From assembly GCA_943789005.1 (NCBI GenBank), contig CALSSL010000001.1:638511-702510 (forward strand): a stretch of DNA of 64,000 bases. The letters are read 5' to 3'. Below the pieces are notes generated by a model. That model did not search any database and was not told where the DNA came from. It was given only the letters and a program-made list of their open reading frames with translations. Origin of the DNA: an uncultured SAR86 cluster bacterium (GTDB taxonomy: Bacteria; Pseudomonadota; Gammaproteobacteria; Magnimaribacterales; D2472). The translations under genes and the position numbers were made by a program. Of the stretch, positions 18,757-27,939 are shown in pieces; position 1 is the stretch's first letter, and each line of letters opens with the position of its first letter.

Positions 18757-19380
18757 GTTCAGTTTTATTAAGCCCCAAAACAAGCAAAAGGTCTTTAACG
18801 CTTAATAAATCTTTTATCTTATCTTTAACTTTTCATACTTTATTAATTTTTGGCGTAACTGTTACAACTTTTTACAAACTACCTTTATTAGAAAACTCTC
18901 CCATTATTAATGTTAAATTTGCTAATTCATCTCAAGATTCTTTTGGTAATGTTGGCCAGTCTTCGACTAAAGTATCAAGTAATAGTGAGTCCCAAGAAAG
19001 CTTAATCAGCAAACAAACAAATCAGAAGTTCATATAAAGCTCAAAAGATAAAAAAATTAGAAGCTAATTCATTAGTAACTAGCGAAGAGGCTATGTATTT
19101 GAATTTATGGCAAAGAGAAATAGAATCTACCGGTGATGAACTAATTTTATCCAAGGATATTGATTATTCTGATTCTAAAGTTCAAATTATGGCAACCATC
19201 GATTCTTTTGGCAATCTCATTAAATCTGAAGTCATAATATCCTCAGGAAATCTTAATGTGGATAGAATGGCGATAGAAATACTTGAAGAAGCAGCACCTT
19301 TTGCACCCTTTGACCCAAAGATGCTTAATGAATATAGTATTTTAGAAATAATTAGAGATTGGAATTTTTCACCCAAGTAA
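18753..19380 (+). pseudogene. tonB: TonB-family protein with one frameshift
   Basis: TonB links the proton motive force at the inner membrane to outer-membrane receptors. The first frame (18753-19037) encodes a short cytoplasmic part, a membrane anchor (ILSLTFHTLLIFGVTVTTFY) and a Ser/Gln-rich linker. The second frame runs on to 19380 and contains the TonB C-terminal domain: VQIMATIDSFGNLIKSEVI, SSGNLNVDRMAIEILEEA and a final W-x-F. The frames cross between about 19006 and 19035, near a repetitive aaacaaacaa; one extra base would explain it. The neighbours gshB and ruvX match the gshB-tonB-ruvX order in Pseudomonas. It may be a consensus error rather than a dead gene. Confidence 0.82.
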
Positions 19381-19769
19381 TGCAAATACTATCTTTTGAC
19401 TTTGGCACAAAAAAAATTGGGGTAGCCGTTGGACAGACAAAAACCAGGACCTCTTCCCCATTAGAAGTTATTTTTAATAAAAACAATGTGACAAATTGGA
19501 GCAAAATTCACTCAATAGTTGAGGAATGGAAGCCTGAATTAATTCTTGTTGGAAAACCACTCAATATGGATGGAACAGATAGTGATATCATGAAGACAGT
19601 AAACATTTTTTTTAAAAAATTAAATAAAACAACTAATATTCCATGTGAATATGTAGATGAAAGGTTAACAAGCTTTGAAGCAAGGCAGAATCTTTTAGAA
19701 ATAAAAACAGATCTAGTTGATGCGCATGCTGCAAAAATACTTATAGATCATTGGCTGAGTGATAATTAA
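19380..19769 (+). CDS. ruvX: RuvX/YqgF, RNase H-fold nuclease in rRNA processing
   Basis: A 129-residue RNase H-fold protein (YqgF), described as a pre-16S rRNA nuclease or putative Holliday junction resolvase. The start is the ATG at 19380, overlapping the tonB TAA; it gives MQILSFDFGTKKIGVAVG with the first catalytic Asp. Further motifs are LVGKPLNMDG, YVDERLTSFEA (catalytic Glu/Asp) and the C-terminal DAHAAKILIDHWL. Lies between tonB and dnaG. Confidence 0.93.
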   Translation: MQILSFDFGTKKIGVAVGQTKTRTSSPLEVIFNKNNVTNWSKIHSIVEEWKPELILVGKPLNMDGTDSDIMKTVNIFFKKLNKTTNIPCEYVDERLTSFEARQNLLEIKTDLVDAHAAKILIDHWLSDN

Positions 19770-19774
19770 TAAAT

Positions 19775-21550
19775 ATGTCTATTCCATCAAGTTTTATCGA
19801 TAGATTAATAACCTCGGTTAGCATCGTTGATATTATTAATAGACGTGTTCAACTAGAAAGAACTGGCGGAAGATATAAAGCTAAATGCCCATTTCATGGA
19901 GATGGGAATGAAAAAACACCATCTTTTGTAGTTTACGAGGAGACAGGATCATATCATTGCTTTGCTTGCAAGGCCTCAGGTAACGCAATTCATTTCTTAA
20001 GAGAATATGATGGAATTGACTTTATGGAGTCTGTAGAATTATTAGCCTCTCATGTTGGCATGGAAGTACCCAAGCAAGAAAAATCAGTTGATTTATCGGA
20101 TGCCATAAACATAAATACAAAAGCCACAGAAATTTTTAAAGAGCAATTAAAATCAAATCCTGGAAAAGAAACTATTGAGTACCTGAAAAAAAGAGGAATT
20201 AGCGGTGAAACTGCAAAGTTTTTTGAATTGGGATACTCGATGGAAAGAAGCCCAACGCTTTATAGTATTTTATCCAGAGACTATAACGAGAAAGATTTAA
20301 CTGACTCTGGTCTCTTTGGTTCTAATGATAACGGTGATATGTATGATCGTTTTCGAGATAGGCTAATGTTCCCCATTAGAAATATTAAGGGAGAGCATAT
20401 AGCTTTTGGTGGAAGACTAATTTCTGATAAAGACAATCAAGCAAAATATTTAAATTCACCAGAAACTAAAACCTATAAAAAGAAATATGAATTATACGGT
20501 CTTTACGAAGCAAGATTAATCGAAAAAAGGCCAGAATCATTGTTTTTGGTTGAGGGTTATATGGATGTAATAGGTCTTCATGAGCATGGAATTAAAAATG
20601 CTGTTGCTTCTTCCGGGACTGCTTTTACCCAAGAACAGCTTCGAAAAATCCTTAGCTATACAAACAATATTTATATTGTGTTTGATGGAGATGAGGCAGG
20701 TCAGAAAGCATCATGGAGAGCAGTTGAGAATGCATTATCTCTTTTAAGAGAGGATATAAGAATAAGCTTTATATTTCTTAAGCCAGGAGATGATCCTGAT
20801 AGTTTTATTAAAGAAAAAGGCAAAGATGCATTTTTAAAGTTAGCAAATGAAGCAACTTCGTTTTCAGATTATTTTATTAGCACTATCAAGAAACAAGCTG
20901 ACCTTTCTACTATAGAAGGAAGATCTGTAGTTGCACAATTTGCAATACCGCTGGTTGATAAAATAACTAACCCGACTCTTAAAGAAGCATACATTAGCGA
21001 AATTGGTCACATATGTGATTTAGATTTTGGAAAACTTTTAAATGATGGTGTTAATTCCATGCCAGAAAAGTCTAGCTTAGAAGAACCTATTAAAAAAATT
21101 CCTACATCTGTCATAAGAAAATCAGTGATGGGAATTTTTACTGTTTTAATTCAATATCCTAAGTTAGCAAGCAACAGAACGTTTGATCTTATAAAAAGAG
21201 ATTCAAGATTTTTATTTCTGCTTGATGTTAGAGATTTCTATAAAGCCAATCCTGAGGCCGTTCCGTCGATCCTTTTTGAGCAGATAGAAAATGAAAAAAT
21301 TAAAAATTTATTTGGAGAGGCATTGGTTTCTGAAATCAAGCTTTCAGAGGAGGATGCATGTATTATGCTCAAAGATTGCATAGGCTTAATTTCAAAATCT
21401 GAAAAAGATAGACAGGAAATACTAAAAGAAAAGTATAATATGCAAGAAATAACGTCTGCTGAAAAAAGAGAACTACAACAGATCATCCTTAAAAAAGATG
21501 CAATGTCCGACGAAGACCAGGCTTTATTAAAAAAATTAAGCTCTAAATAG
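19775..21550 (+). CDS. dnaG: DNA primase
   Basis: Synthesises RNA primers at the replication fork. The 591-residue product has the CHC2 zinc finger (C38, H41, C62, C65), a RNAP-basic domain, and a TOPRIM fold with LVEGYMDVIGL near residue 262 and FDGDEAGQKA near 305. The C-terminal third, which binds DnaB, is divergent, as usual. It precedes rpoD by 58 bases, the macromolecular synthesis order; rpsU is not adjacent here. Confidence 0.96.
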   Translation: MSIPSSFIDRLITSVSIVDIINRRVQLERTGGRYKAKCPFHGDGNEKTPSFVVYEETGSYHCFACKASGNAIHFLREYDGIDFMESVELLASHVGMEVPKQEKSVDLSDAININTKATEIFKEQLKSNPGKETIEYLKKRGISGETAKFFELGYSMERSPTLYSILSRDYNEKDLTDSGLFGSNDNGDMYDRFRDRLMFPIRNIKGEHIAFGGRLISDKDNQAKYLNSPETKTYKKKYELYGLYEARLIEKRPESLFLVEGYMDVIGLHEHGIKNAVASSGTAFTQEQLRKILSYTNNIYIVFDGDEAGQKASWRAVENALSLLREDIRISFIFLKPGDDPDSFIKEKGKDAFLKLANEATSFSDYFISTIKKQADLSTIEGRSVVAQFAIPLVDKITNPTLKEAYISEIGHICDLDFGKLLNDGVNSMPEKSSLEEPIKKIPTSVIRKSVMGIFTVLIQYPKLASNRTFDLIKRDSRFLFLLDVRDFYKANPEAVPSILFEQIENEKIKNLFGEALVSEIKLSEEDACIMLKDCIGLISKSEKDRQEILKEKYNMQEITSAEKRELQQIILKKDAMSDEDQALLKKLSSK

Positions 21551-21608
21551 ATTGAAAAAGTATAATTCATCACCAAATAGAGCTAATACATTTGGAGTAT
21601 AAGAATTC

Positions 21609-23423
21609 GTGGATAAATTAAGTAAAAAAGGTTCTAAGATAGCTGAGCTTATTGAAAAAGGAAGAGAGCAGGGCTATCTAACCTATGCCGATGTTAATGA
21701 TCATCTGCCAGAGGATATATCTGATCCAGATCAGGTTGATGAAATTATCGGAATGATTAATGATCTAGGTCTTCAGGTTCATGAAACGGCTCCAGATGCA
21801 GATGATTTATTACTTGCTGAATCCGAAGATTCTGATGATATTGCTTTAGAGCAAGCTGCCGAAGCTCTTGCTGCTGTAGAAAATGAAACAGGAAGAACGA
21901 CAGACCCAGTTAGAATGTATATGAGAGAAATGGGGACTGTTGATCTATTAACTCGAGAGGGTGAGATCGAGATTGCTAAAAGAATCGAAGAAGGCATGAG
22001 AGAATTACTTAAATCCAGCGTATATTATCCAAAGACTGTTGAGTTTGTAATCGATTATCACCAAATGGTAAAAGATGGTGAGAAGAAAATTAATGATTTT
22101 CTTACAGGTTTCTTAGAGGAGATGGAAGAGGTTCCATCAGCAGGTCCTGGAAGCCAAAGAGCAAAAGAAGAAGCAGAAGCTGCAGAAGAGTCTGACGAAG
22201 AGGTGTCATCTGGTCCTGATATGCAAGAAGTCCAAAGAAGGATGACCAACATTAAAAAACAATACAATAAAACTTTAAAAGTTATTGAATCAAAAGGCAG
22301 GCACTCTAAAGAAGCTCACGTTGAGTTTGAAAAGCTTGGCGACATATTCCAATTCTTAAAATTTAGTCCTCGTATGTTTGATGATATTGCAACTATTGCA
22401 AGGTCTGGATTAAGCAAAATTAGAGAAAAAGAAAAGCTTATTCAAGAGCAGCTTGTTAGAAATGCACGTATGCCAAGAAAAGATTTTCTAGCTAGTTACA
22501 CAGAAAACTTAACAAAAGTAAGGTGGGTCGATTCTCTTATGAAAGAGAAAAAATATAAAAAAGACTTACTGAAAAAAGTTAAACAAGATGTAGTAATTGC
22601 TCAAAAAGATATCATAGAGCTAGAACAGAGAGTTGGTTTAAGCGTTAAAGAAATTAAAGAAATCAACAGAAGTATGTCTATGGGTGAAACGAAAATGAGA
22701 CGTGCTAAAAAAGATATGGTTGAAGCTAACTTAAGATTAGTTATATCAATTGCAAAAAAATATACAAATAGAGGCCTTCAATTTTTAGATCTTATTCAAG
22801 AAGGAAATATTGGCTTAATGAAAGCGGTTGATAAATTTGAATATAGAAGAGGTTACAAGTTCTCAACATATGCAACATGGTGGATAAGACAGGCTATAAC
22901 AAGATCTATTGCTGATCAGGCTAGAACTATTAGAATCCCTGTTCATATGATTGAAACAATAAATAAGCTTAATAGAGTTTCAAGACAAATGATGCAAGAT
23001 ATGGGTAGAGAGCCTACACCAGAGGAGTTAAGTAAAGAGCTTGATATGCCAGAGGATAAAGTAAGAAAAGTTTTAAAGATTGCTAAAGAACCAATTTCAA
23101 CTGAAACACCCATTGGAGACGATGAAGATTCAAGCTTAGGTGATTTTATTGAAGATACTGCAGTTGAATCTCCGTTGCAAAATGCAACTGTGGATAGTCT
23201 TCATTTTGCAACCGATGATGTATTGGCATCATTAACTGCCAGAGAAGCAAAGGTTTTAAGAATGAGATTTGGTATTGGTATGAACACTGACCATACTTTA
23301 GAAGAAGTAGGTAAACAGTTTGATGTTACTAGAGAGAGAATAAGACAAATTGAAGCTAAAGCTTTAAGAAAGTTAAGACATCCAAGTAGATCAAGTCATT
23401 TAAAAAGCTTTTTAGACGATTAA
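21609..23423 (+). CDS. rpoD: RNA polymerase primary sigma factor (sigma-70)
   Basis: Housekeeping sigma factor. The 604-residue product starts at GTG 21609. It has region 1.1 ([20 protein letters not shown]), 1.2 ([11 protein letters not shown]), a long acidic non-conserved insert (about 170-215), region 2 ([34 protein letters not shown]), region 3, and region 4 ([31 protein letters not shown]). Slightly shorter than E. coli (613). It converges with the yrbL-like gene with only two bases between stops. Confidence 0.98.
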   Translation: MDKLSKKGSKIAELIEKGREQGYLTYADVNDHLPEDISDPDQVDEIIGMINDLGLQVHETAPDADDLLLAESEDSDDIALEQAAEALAAVENETGRTTDPVRMYMREMGTVDLLTREGEIEIAKRIEEGMRELLKSSVYYPKTVEFVIDYHQMVKDGEKKINDFLTGFLEEMEEVPSAGPGSQRAKEEAEAAEESDEEVSSGPDMQEVQRRMTNIKKQYNKTLKVIESKGRHSKEAHVEFEKLGDIFQFLKFSPRMFDDIATIARSGLSKIREKEKLIQEQLVRNARMPRKDFLASYTENLTKVRWVDSLMKEKKYKKDLLKKVKQDVVIAQKDIIELEQRVGLSVKEIKEINRSMSMGETKMRRAKKDMVEANLRLVISIAKKYTNRGLQFLDLIQEGNIGLMKAVDKFEYRRGYKFSTYATWWIRQAITRSIADQARTIRIPVHMIETINKLNRVSRQMMQDMGREPTPEELSKELDMPEDKVRKVLKIAKEPISTETPIGDDEDSSLGDFIEDTAVESPLQNATVDSLHFATDDVLASLTAREAKVLRMRFGIGMNTDHTLEEVGKQFDVTRERIRQIEAKALRKLRHPSRSSHLKSFLDD

Positions 23424-23425
23424 GT

Positions 23426-24064
23426 TTATTTCCAGTCACCTTTTCGACCGGTTAAATCCCAGTTAATCCTTGATTGCATTAATTGGATTCTTCTTTCGAC
23501 ATAACGTCTAGCAAAAAAATCGCTAACCTGAGTAAGTGGTAGATAGGATTTTGAGCCTAGACCGTCTATTATCTTTAGAACTATTTTTTCATTTTCATAA
23601 CCTATAACTATGTTGTGAGGAATAATATTTTTTGTAAGAACGAGTGATGATCTTAACCATAATTCAAATTCATCTAAGGCAATTTTTATTTCATCGGTTT
23701 TGCCATACGTAAACAAATAGGTTTCTAGGGTTGTAGCAATATTATTTTGGTTATCTCTAATTAGTTCGGTTTCAGATGCTGGGCCTATGGATGTTTCAAC
23801 CATGCCATACCACTTTGCTAGATGTTTCCATCTATTAGGATTATCTTTGATTAGAGCTCTTTGATTATATGCCTTTTGCTCTCTTAAATTATCGTCAAAT
23901 GTTTCTTCGCTTCTAAATTTTTTGTACCAAGGAGCGCTTTGTTTTGCTTTTTTAGATTGTTGCTCAAGGGAAACCTTTAGACAGCGGTAACTATTATTAG
24001 GATGTACGAAACACCTTCTATTACCTCCTTGGGCAAAGGGTTGGAGCCCATCTAAATTTATCAT
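23426..24064 (-). CDS. yrbL: YrbL-family protein
   Basis: A 212-residue protein of the YrbL family, named for a PhoP/PmrA-regulated gene of enterobacteria and distantly kinase-like. Visible features are FAQGGNRRCFVHPN near the N-terminus (a glycine-rich loop and first strand), EQKAYNQRAL, VLTKNIIPHNIVIGY (a His-Asn catalytic-loop-like segment) and LKIIDGLGSKS (in place of a DFG-type Asp). Whether it phosphorylates anything is unknown. It sits between rpoD and a tRNA on the opposite strand. Confidence 0.78.
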   Translation of the reverse strand: MINLDGLQPFAQGGNRRCFVHPNNSYRCLKVSLEQQSKKAKQSAPWYKKFRSEETFDDNLREQKAYNQRALIKDNPNRWKHLAKWYGMVETSIGPASETELIRDNQNNIATTLETYLFTYGKTDEIKIALDEFELWLRSSLVLTKNIIPHNIVIGYENEKIVLKIIDGLGSKSYLPLTQVSDFFARRYVERRIQLMQSRINWDLTGRKGDWK

Positions 24065-24168
24065 TGCTTAATGATAACTTATTTAAGATATTCTCAAGAT
24101 ATAAAAGCTTCCCTAAATCATATATTCTTATATAATTGTTCGCTCTTAATTCAATAGATTTTATTAAG

Positions 24169-24245
24169 GGGCCTGTAGCTCAGTTGGTTAGAGCAGTGGA
24201 CTCATAATCCATTGGTCGTAGGTTCGAGTCCTACCGGGCCCACCA
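24169..24245 (+). tRNA. ileX: tRNA with CAT anticodon, probably tRNA-Ile2 (lysidine-modified)
   Basis: A full cloverleaf can be drawn: acceptor GGGCCTG pairs with CGGGCCC, D arm GCTCAGTTGGTTAGAGC, anticodon loop CTCATAA (anticodon CAT), T arm GTAGGTTCGAGTCCTAC and encoded CCA. A CAT anticodon can mean elongator Met or Ile2 read as AUA. The variable-region TTGGTCG resembles Ile2 tRNAs, and in E. coli ileX lies just after rpoD, so Ile2 is favoured. A TATAAT at 24131-24136 could be its -10 box. Confidence 0.9.
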
Positions 24246-24321
24246 TTAGTTAACTTATTAATAAACAAGTATTGAATTCTTTTATGTAATACTCTAATTT
24301 GTTCTATGGAGTAACTATCAT

Positions 24322-25625
24322 ATGTCTAATTTAATAAATGAATCTTTTACTTTGCCTTGTGGCCAAGTAATTAAAAATCGTATCTGCAAAGCAGCAATGA
24401 CTGAACGTATTGCTAAAGGTAATAATTTAGCTCATCAAGGTCATGTAAATCTTTATGATAGGTGGGCAGACGGCAATATAGGTATTCTGTTAACTGGAAA
24501 TGTTCAGGTTGACCGAAGAAACCTTGAGGGTCCTGCAAATGTAGTGATCGATCAGAATAACTACAAAGAGCAATATGATGCTCTTAAAGCATGGTCAGCA
24601 GCAGGAACAAAAAATAATACACAGTTATGGATGCAAATCTCTCATGCTGGTAGGCAAACACCTGGTGAAATAAATTCTTCACCCTTGGCTCCCTCAAACA
24701 TTGGATTAAAAATACCTGGTAAGAATTATGGCACTCCAATTCCAATGACAGAGGAAGATATTCTCGATGTAATAGATAGATATGTTTTTACCGCAAAAAT
24801 TGCAAGAGAAACAGGATTTACAGGCGTTCAATTTCATTCAGCTCATGGCTATCTTTTATCAGAGTTTTTATCACCAGATATTAATAATAGAACTGATGCC
24901 TGGGGCGGCAGTCTTGAGAATAGAGCTAGGATTCATATAGAAATTATTAATAAATGCAGAAAAGAAGTTGGCGAAGACTTTCCTATTTCAGTTAAATTAA
25001 ATTCTGCAGACTTCCAGAAGGGCGGGTTTACTTCTGATGAAAGTATTCAAGTAGCTAAAATGCTAGAAGATTCAGGTGTAGATATTATAGAAATTTCAGG
25101 TGGAACATACGAACAACCAAAACTTATAGGTGTGGATGATTTAACTATTAACCCAAAAAGAAGTGAAGAAAGAAAAGAAAGTACAATTGCAAGAGAAGCC
25201 TATTTTCTTGAATATGCACAAGATATTAGAAAGGCAGTTTCTTTACCTCTAATGGTTACCGGAGGTTTTAGAACTAAAGTGGGTATAGAGGATGCTTTAC
25301 AAAGTAATGTTTGCCAAATGGTAGGCATTGGAAGACCCTATGCGCAGATCCTTATTGCATCAAAAAAATGATAGCAGGTGAGATAGAAACATTACCAAGT
25401 TTTGAAAAGACTCTTTCATTAGGACCCTCAATTTTTTCTCCATCAAGTCCATTTACTATAATAAAAGTTATCAATGCATTTGGCGCAATGGCATGGTTTT
25501 ATCAACAAATTAAAAATATGGCTAATGGCCTAATGCCTAACCATGAGCAGAAACTTTTTAATGCTTTTAGAGCTGACATGAAAGCAGATAAGTTGGCAAT
25601 TAAAGATTATTTGGACAATAACTAA
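24322..25625 (+). pseudogene. old yellow enzyme family NADH:flavin oxidoreductase, frameshifted near the C-terminus
   Basis: FMN-dependent oxidoreductase of the OYE (2,4-dienoyl-CoA reductase/NADH oxidase) family. Frame one (24322-25371) gives 349 residues with WMQISHAGRQT, FTGVQFHSAHGYLLSEFLSP, DAWGGSLENRAR and VGIGRPYA (FMN and substrate motifs). A seven-A run at 25362-25368 leads into TGA. One more A would continue as KKMIAGEIETLPSF and read through to 25625, adding the C-terminal tail of about 85 residues with WFYQQIKNMANG typical of a long OYE subgroup. The barrel itself is complete, so the truncated protein might still work. Likely sequencing or slippage event. Confidence 0.85.
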
Positions 25626-25768
25626 TTTCTTATTTACACATAGGCTACTAATAAATTTATAGAACAATGTTTTATTAAAGTTTTTAGTTGTGGCATTCTT
25701 TTTATGTTTGGGGTCAAGACAGAATGTGGCTGATAAAAGAAGAAATCTACAGAAGAATATCAAGATAG

Positions 25769-26242
25769 TTATTTTTCAGTAACTTCTGCATATATTCCAC
25801 TTGTACCATCTTTATATAGAATTAAGACTTTATATGGCATAAAACGGTTACCGACTTCCATACCAGGAGAACCTAGCGGCATTCCTGGAACAGATAGACC
25901 TATAGCATCAGGATGATTCTCTGAAAGGAACTGAGTTATAAATTGACTTGGTATGTGACCTTCAAACACATACCCATCTGAAGACACAGCGGTATGACAT
26001 GATCTATATTCGGGGTTAATGTTGTGTTTATTTTTTATCTCCAAAAGACTTTGATGATCTTGTGTATGGGCATTAAATCCATTTTCTTTGACATGTTTTA
26101 CCCATTCTTTACAACAGCCACAAGTTGGAGTTTTATGAATAAGTAACATAGTTCCAAGGTTTGAAATTTCATTTTTTGTGTCAGAAGAAAAAACTGAAAT
26201 TGTTAATGTGCAAATGGTTATGAGTAGATATTTTTTTTTCAT
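25769..26242 (-). CDS. DUF411 domain protein, exported
   Basis: A 157-residue DUF411 protein, a family of exported proteins often found near copper resistance genes. The ATG at 26242 gives MKKKYLLITICTLTISVFSS, a signal peptide; a start nine codons earlier is less likely. Core motifs are HKTPTCGCCKEW (CxCC, likely metal or thiol site), CHTAV, GHIPSQFI and GLSVPGMPLGSPGME. No copper genes are adjacent. The 143 bases between it and the preceding convergent gene hold nothing I recognise. Confidence 0.85.
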   Translation of the reverse strand: MKKKYLLITICTLTISVFSSDTKNEISNLGTMLLIHKTPTCGCCKEWVKHVKENGFNAHTQDHQSLLEIKNKHNINPEYRSCHTAVSSDGYVFEGHIPSQFITQFLSENHPDAIGLSVPGMPLGSPGMEVGNRFMPYKVLILYKDGTSGIYAEVTEK

Positions 26243-26449
26243 ATATTTAGTCTTAATATGCTTGAGCATTATTTCTATAATTTAATCCTAAATGATCATT
26301 TTTATTTTGACAAATTACTATTTTGGATGGTTTATTTGAGCGCAATAAATTTTGATTTACAAAGTAAAAAAAAAGGCGTAAATTTATTAAAAAGCTTCTT
26401 ATAAATTCATATAAAAAGTAGATATAGTTATAAATACAGGGGAGTAAGT

Positions 26450-27754
26450 ATGACAAATCCAAATCATCCAAATGTTGATCAGAGCGATCGAGTAGTTCCA
26501 ATAAATCTTAGACAAAGTGGCAGAACTCCCACCGAGTTATTGATTTCAACCAGAGTAAGAAAATCACCCTTTTGGCATTTATCTCATGAAGCAGGTTGTT
26601 GGAGAGCAACTGTCTATAACCGTATCTATCACCCTAGAGGATATGTAAGGCCAGAAGATGGCGGAGCTATGGTTGAATACGATGCGCTGGTTAATAGAGT
26701 GACTATGTGGAATGTTGCAGTTGAAAGGCAGATAAGAGTCAAGGGCCCGGATGCAGAAGCATTTACAGATTATGTAATAACACGTGATGCAACAAAAATT
26801 GAACCAGGCAATGGTAAGTATGCAATTTTATGCAATGAAAAAGGTGGAGTCTTAAATGACCCAGTTTTATTAAGATTAACTGAAGATGAATTTTGGTTTT
26901 CTATTTCAGATAGTGATCTTTTGCTTTGGCTTCAGGGCGTAAATGTATCTAAGAAATATGATGTTGAAATCGATGAAATTGATGTTTGTCCTGTTCAAAT
27001 TCAAGGGCCTTTATCTGAAGACCTTATGGCAAAGTTAGCTGGTGAAGAGTTAAGAGAGGTCCCTTATTATGGAATCTTGGAGACTAAAGTTGGTGGAGCT
27101 GATTGTGTTATTAGTCAAACTGGATTCACAGGTGAAAAGGGTTATGAAATATATGTACGTGACGCACACGAGAATGCTGAAAAAATGTGGAATGCTGTGC
27201 TTGAAGCAGGTGAAGAATTTGGCCTTATGGTTATAGCTCCCGCTCATCATCGAAGAATTGCTGCTGGTATCCTATCTTGGGGTCAAGATTTAGATCATGA
27301 AACCTCACCTTTTCAGGTTAATTTAAGCTACCAAGTGCCAAGAAATAAAGCTGCAGATTATATCGGTAAAGAGGAGCTTGAAAAACAAAGAGCAATAATC
27401 GATGAAGGGAAAGCTCCATTTAAAATGAAAATGGTTGGGTTAACTCTTGGTGGCAAAGAGATTACTGATTATGCACCAGACTTTTGGATAGTTACTAATA
27501 CTGGTGGAGATGAAGTTGGTTACGTAACATCTCCTTGGTGGTCGCCTGAGCTGGAAACAAATATTGCTCTTGCCTGGGTCCCATGGGAGGCTTCAGAGGT
27601 TGGAACAGAGTATATGGTTAAACTGCCTGATGAATATGCTGAATCTCCAGGTGTGGCTGTAAACGCTAGGATTGTTGATGTTCCTTTTAGGGAATCAGTG
27701 AATCCTAACAAAAGAGAAGTTCAAGCAGCAAAAGGTTTAGACTTCGCTGACTAA
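26450..27754 (+). CDS. GcvT-family aminomethyltransferase, DmdA-like
   Basis: A 434-residue folate-binding protein of the glycine cleavage T family. Its layout follows DMSP demethylase (DmdA): RVRKSPFW, then TVYNRIYHPRGY, MWNVAVERQIRVKG, NDPVLLRLTEDEFWFSISDSD, VQIQGPLSEDLM, SQTGFTGEKGYEIYV and SPWWSPELETNIALAWV. DmdA moves a methyl from DMSP to tetrahydrofolate. Whether this is a true DmdA clade or a related demethylase for another methylated compound cannot be settled by eye; it is longer than the roughly 370-residue SAR11 enzyme, partly by an N-terminal extension. A good ribosome site (ggggag) precedes the ATG. It is transcribed alone and followed by a strong hairpin. Confidence 0.75.
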   Translation: MTNPNHPNVDQSDRVVPINLRQSGRTPTELLISTRVRKSPFWHLSHEAGCWRATVYNRIYHPRGYVRPEDGGAMVEYDALVNRVTMWNVAVERQIRVKGPDAEAFTDYVITRDATKIEPGNGKYAILCNEKGGVLNDPVLLRLTEDEFWFSISDSDLLLWLQGVNVSKKYDVEIDEIDVCPVQIQGPLSEDLMAKLAGEELREVPYYGILETKVGGADCVISQTGFTGEKGYEIYVRDAHENAEKMWNAVLEAGEEFGLMVIAPAHHRRIAAGILSWGQDLDHETSPFQVNLSYQVPRNKAADYIGKEELEKQRAIIDEGKAPFKMKMVGLTLGGKEITDYAPDFWIVTNTGGDEVGYVTSPWWSPELETNIALAWVPWEASEVGTEYMVKLPDEYAESPGVAVNARIVDVPFRESVNPNKREVQAAKGLDFAD

Positions 27755-27762
27755 TTATATTT

Positions 27763-27794
27763 AAAGAATTGAGTCTACTAAGACTCAATTCTTT
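27763..27794 (+). terminator. stem-loop after the DmdA-like gene
   Basis: A perfect 14-base inverted repeat (AAAGAATTGAGTCT / AGACTCAATTCTTT) with a 4-base loop lies 8 bases after the stop at 27754. The 3' arm ends in a short T-run. It is AT-rich but long, so it should work as a terminator or 3'-end stabiliser. Confidence 0.7.
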
Positions 27795-27850
27795 ATATTA
27801 AATTAAATAATATATTTCGCTTTAACATTCTGATATGGCAGAATAAATTT

Positions 27851-27925
27851 ATGAAAATATTAATTCCAATTCTTAGTTTATTTTTTTTATCTTCTTGCAA
27901 TATTCCATTAGTTCCTTTTATCTAA
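27851..27925 (+). CDS. 24-residue small lipoprotein
   Basis: A 24-codon ORF from ATG 27851. The product is MKILIPILSLFFLSSC followed by NIPLVPFI: a short lipoprotein signal peptide with an LSSC lipobox, leaving a nine-residue mature lipopeptide. Similarly tiny lipoproteins with IPLVP-type tails exist in other gammaproteobacteria as far as I recall, but function is unknown. It lies 14 bases before the LhgO-like gene. The hydrophobic core and lipobox are unlikely by chance, but coding is not proven. Confidence 0.5.
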   Translation: MKILIPILSLFFLSSCNIPLVPFI

Positions 27926-27939
27926 TTATCTAGAAGGCA

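Noticed and set aside
24169-24245. tRNA(CAT) as an integration site for a genomic island
   Set aside because: No repeat of the tRNA 3' end and no integrase gene was found within the window.
25626-25768. Possible mobile-element scar in the spacer after the old yellow enzyme gene
   Set aside because: No inverted repeats, target duplication or transposase fragment can be seen.
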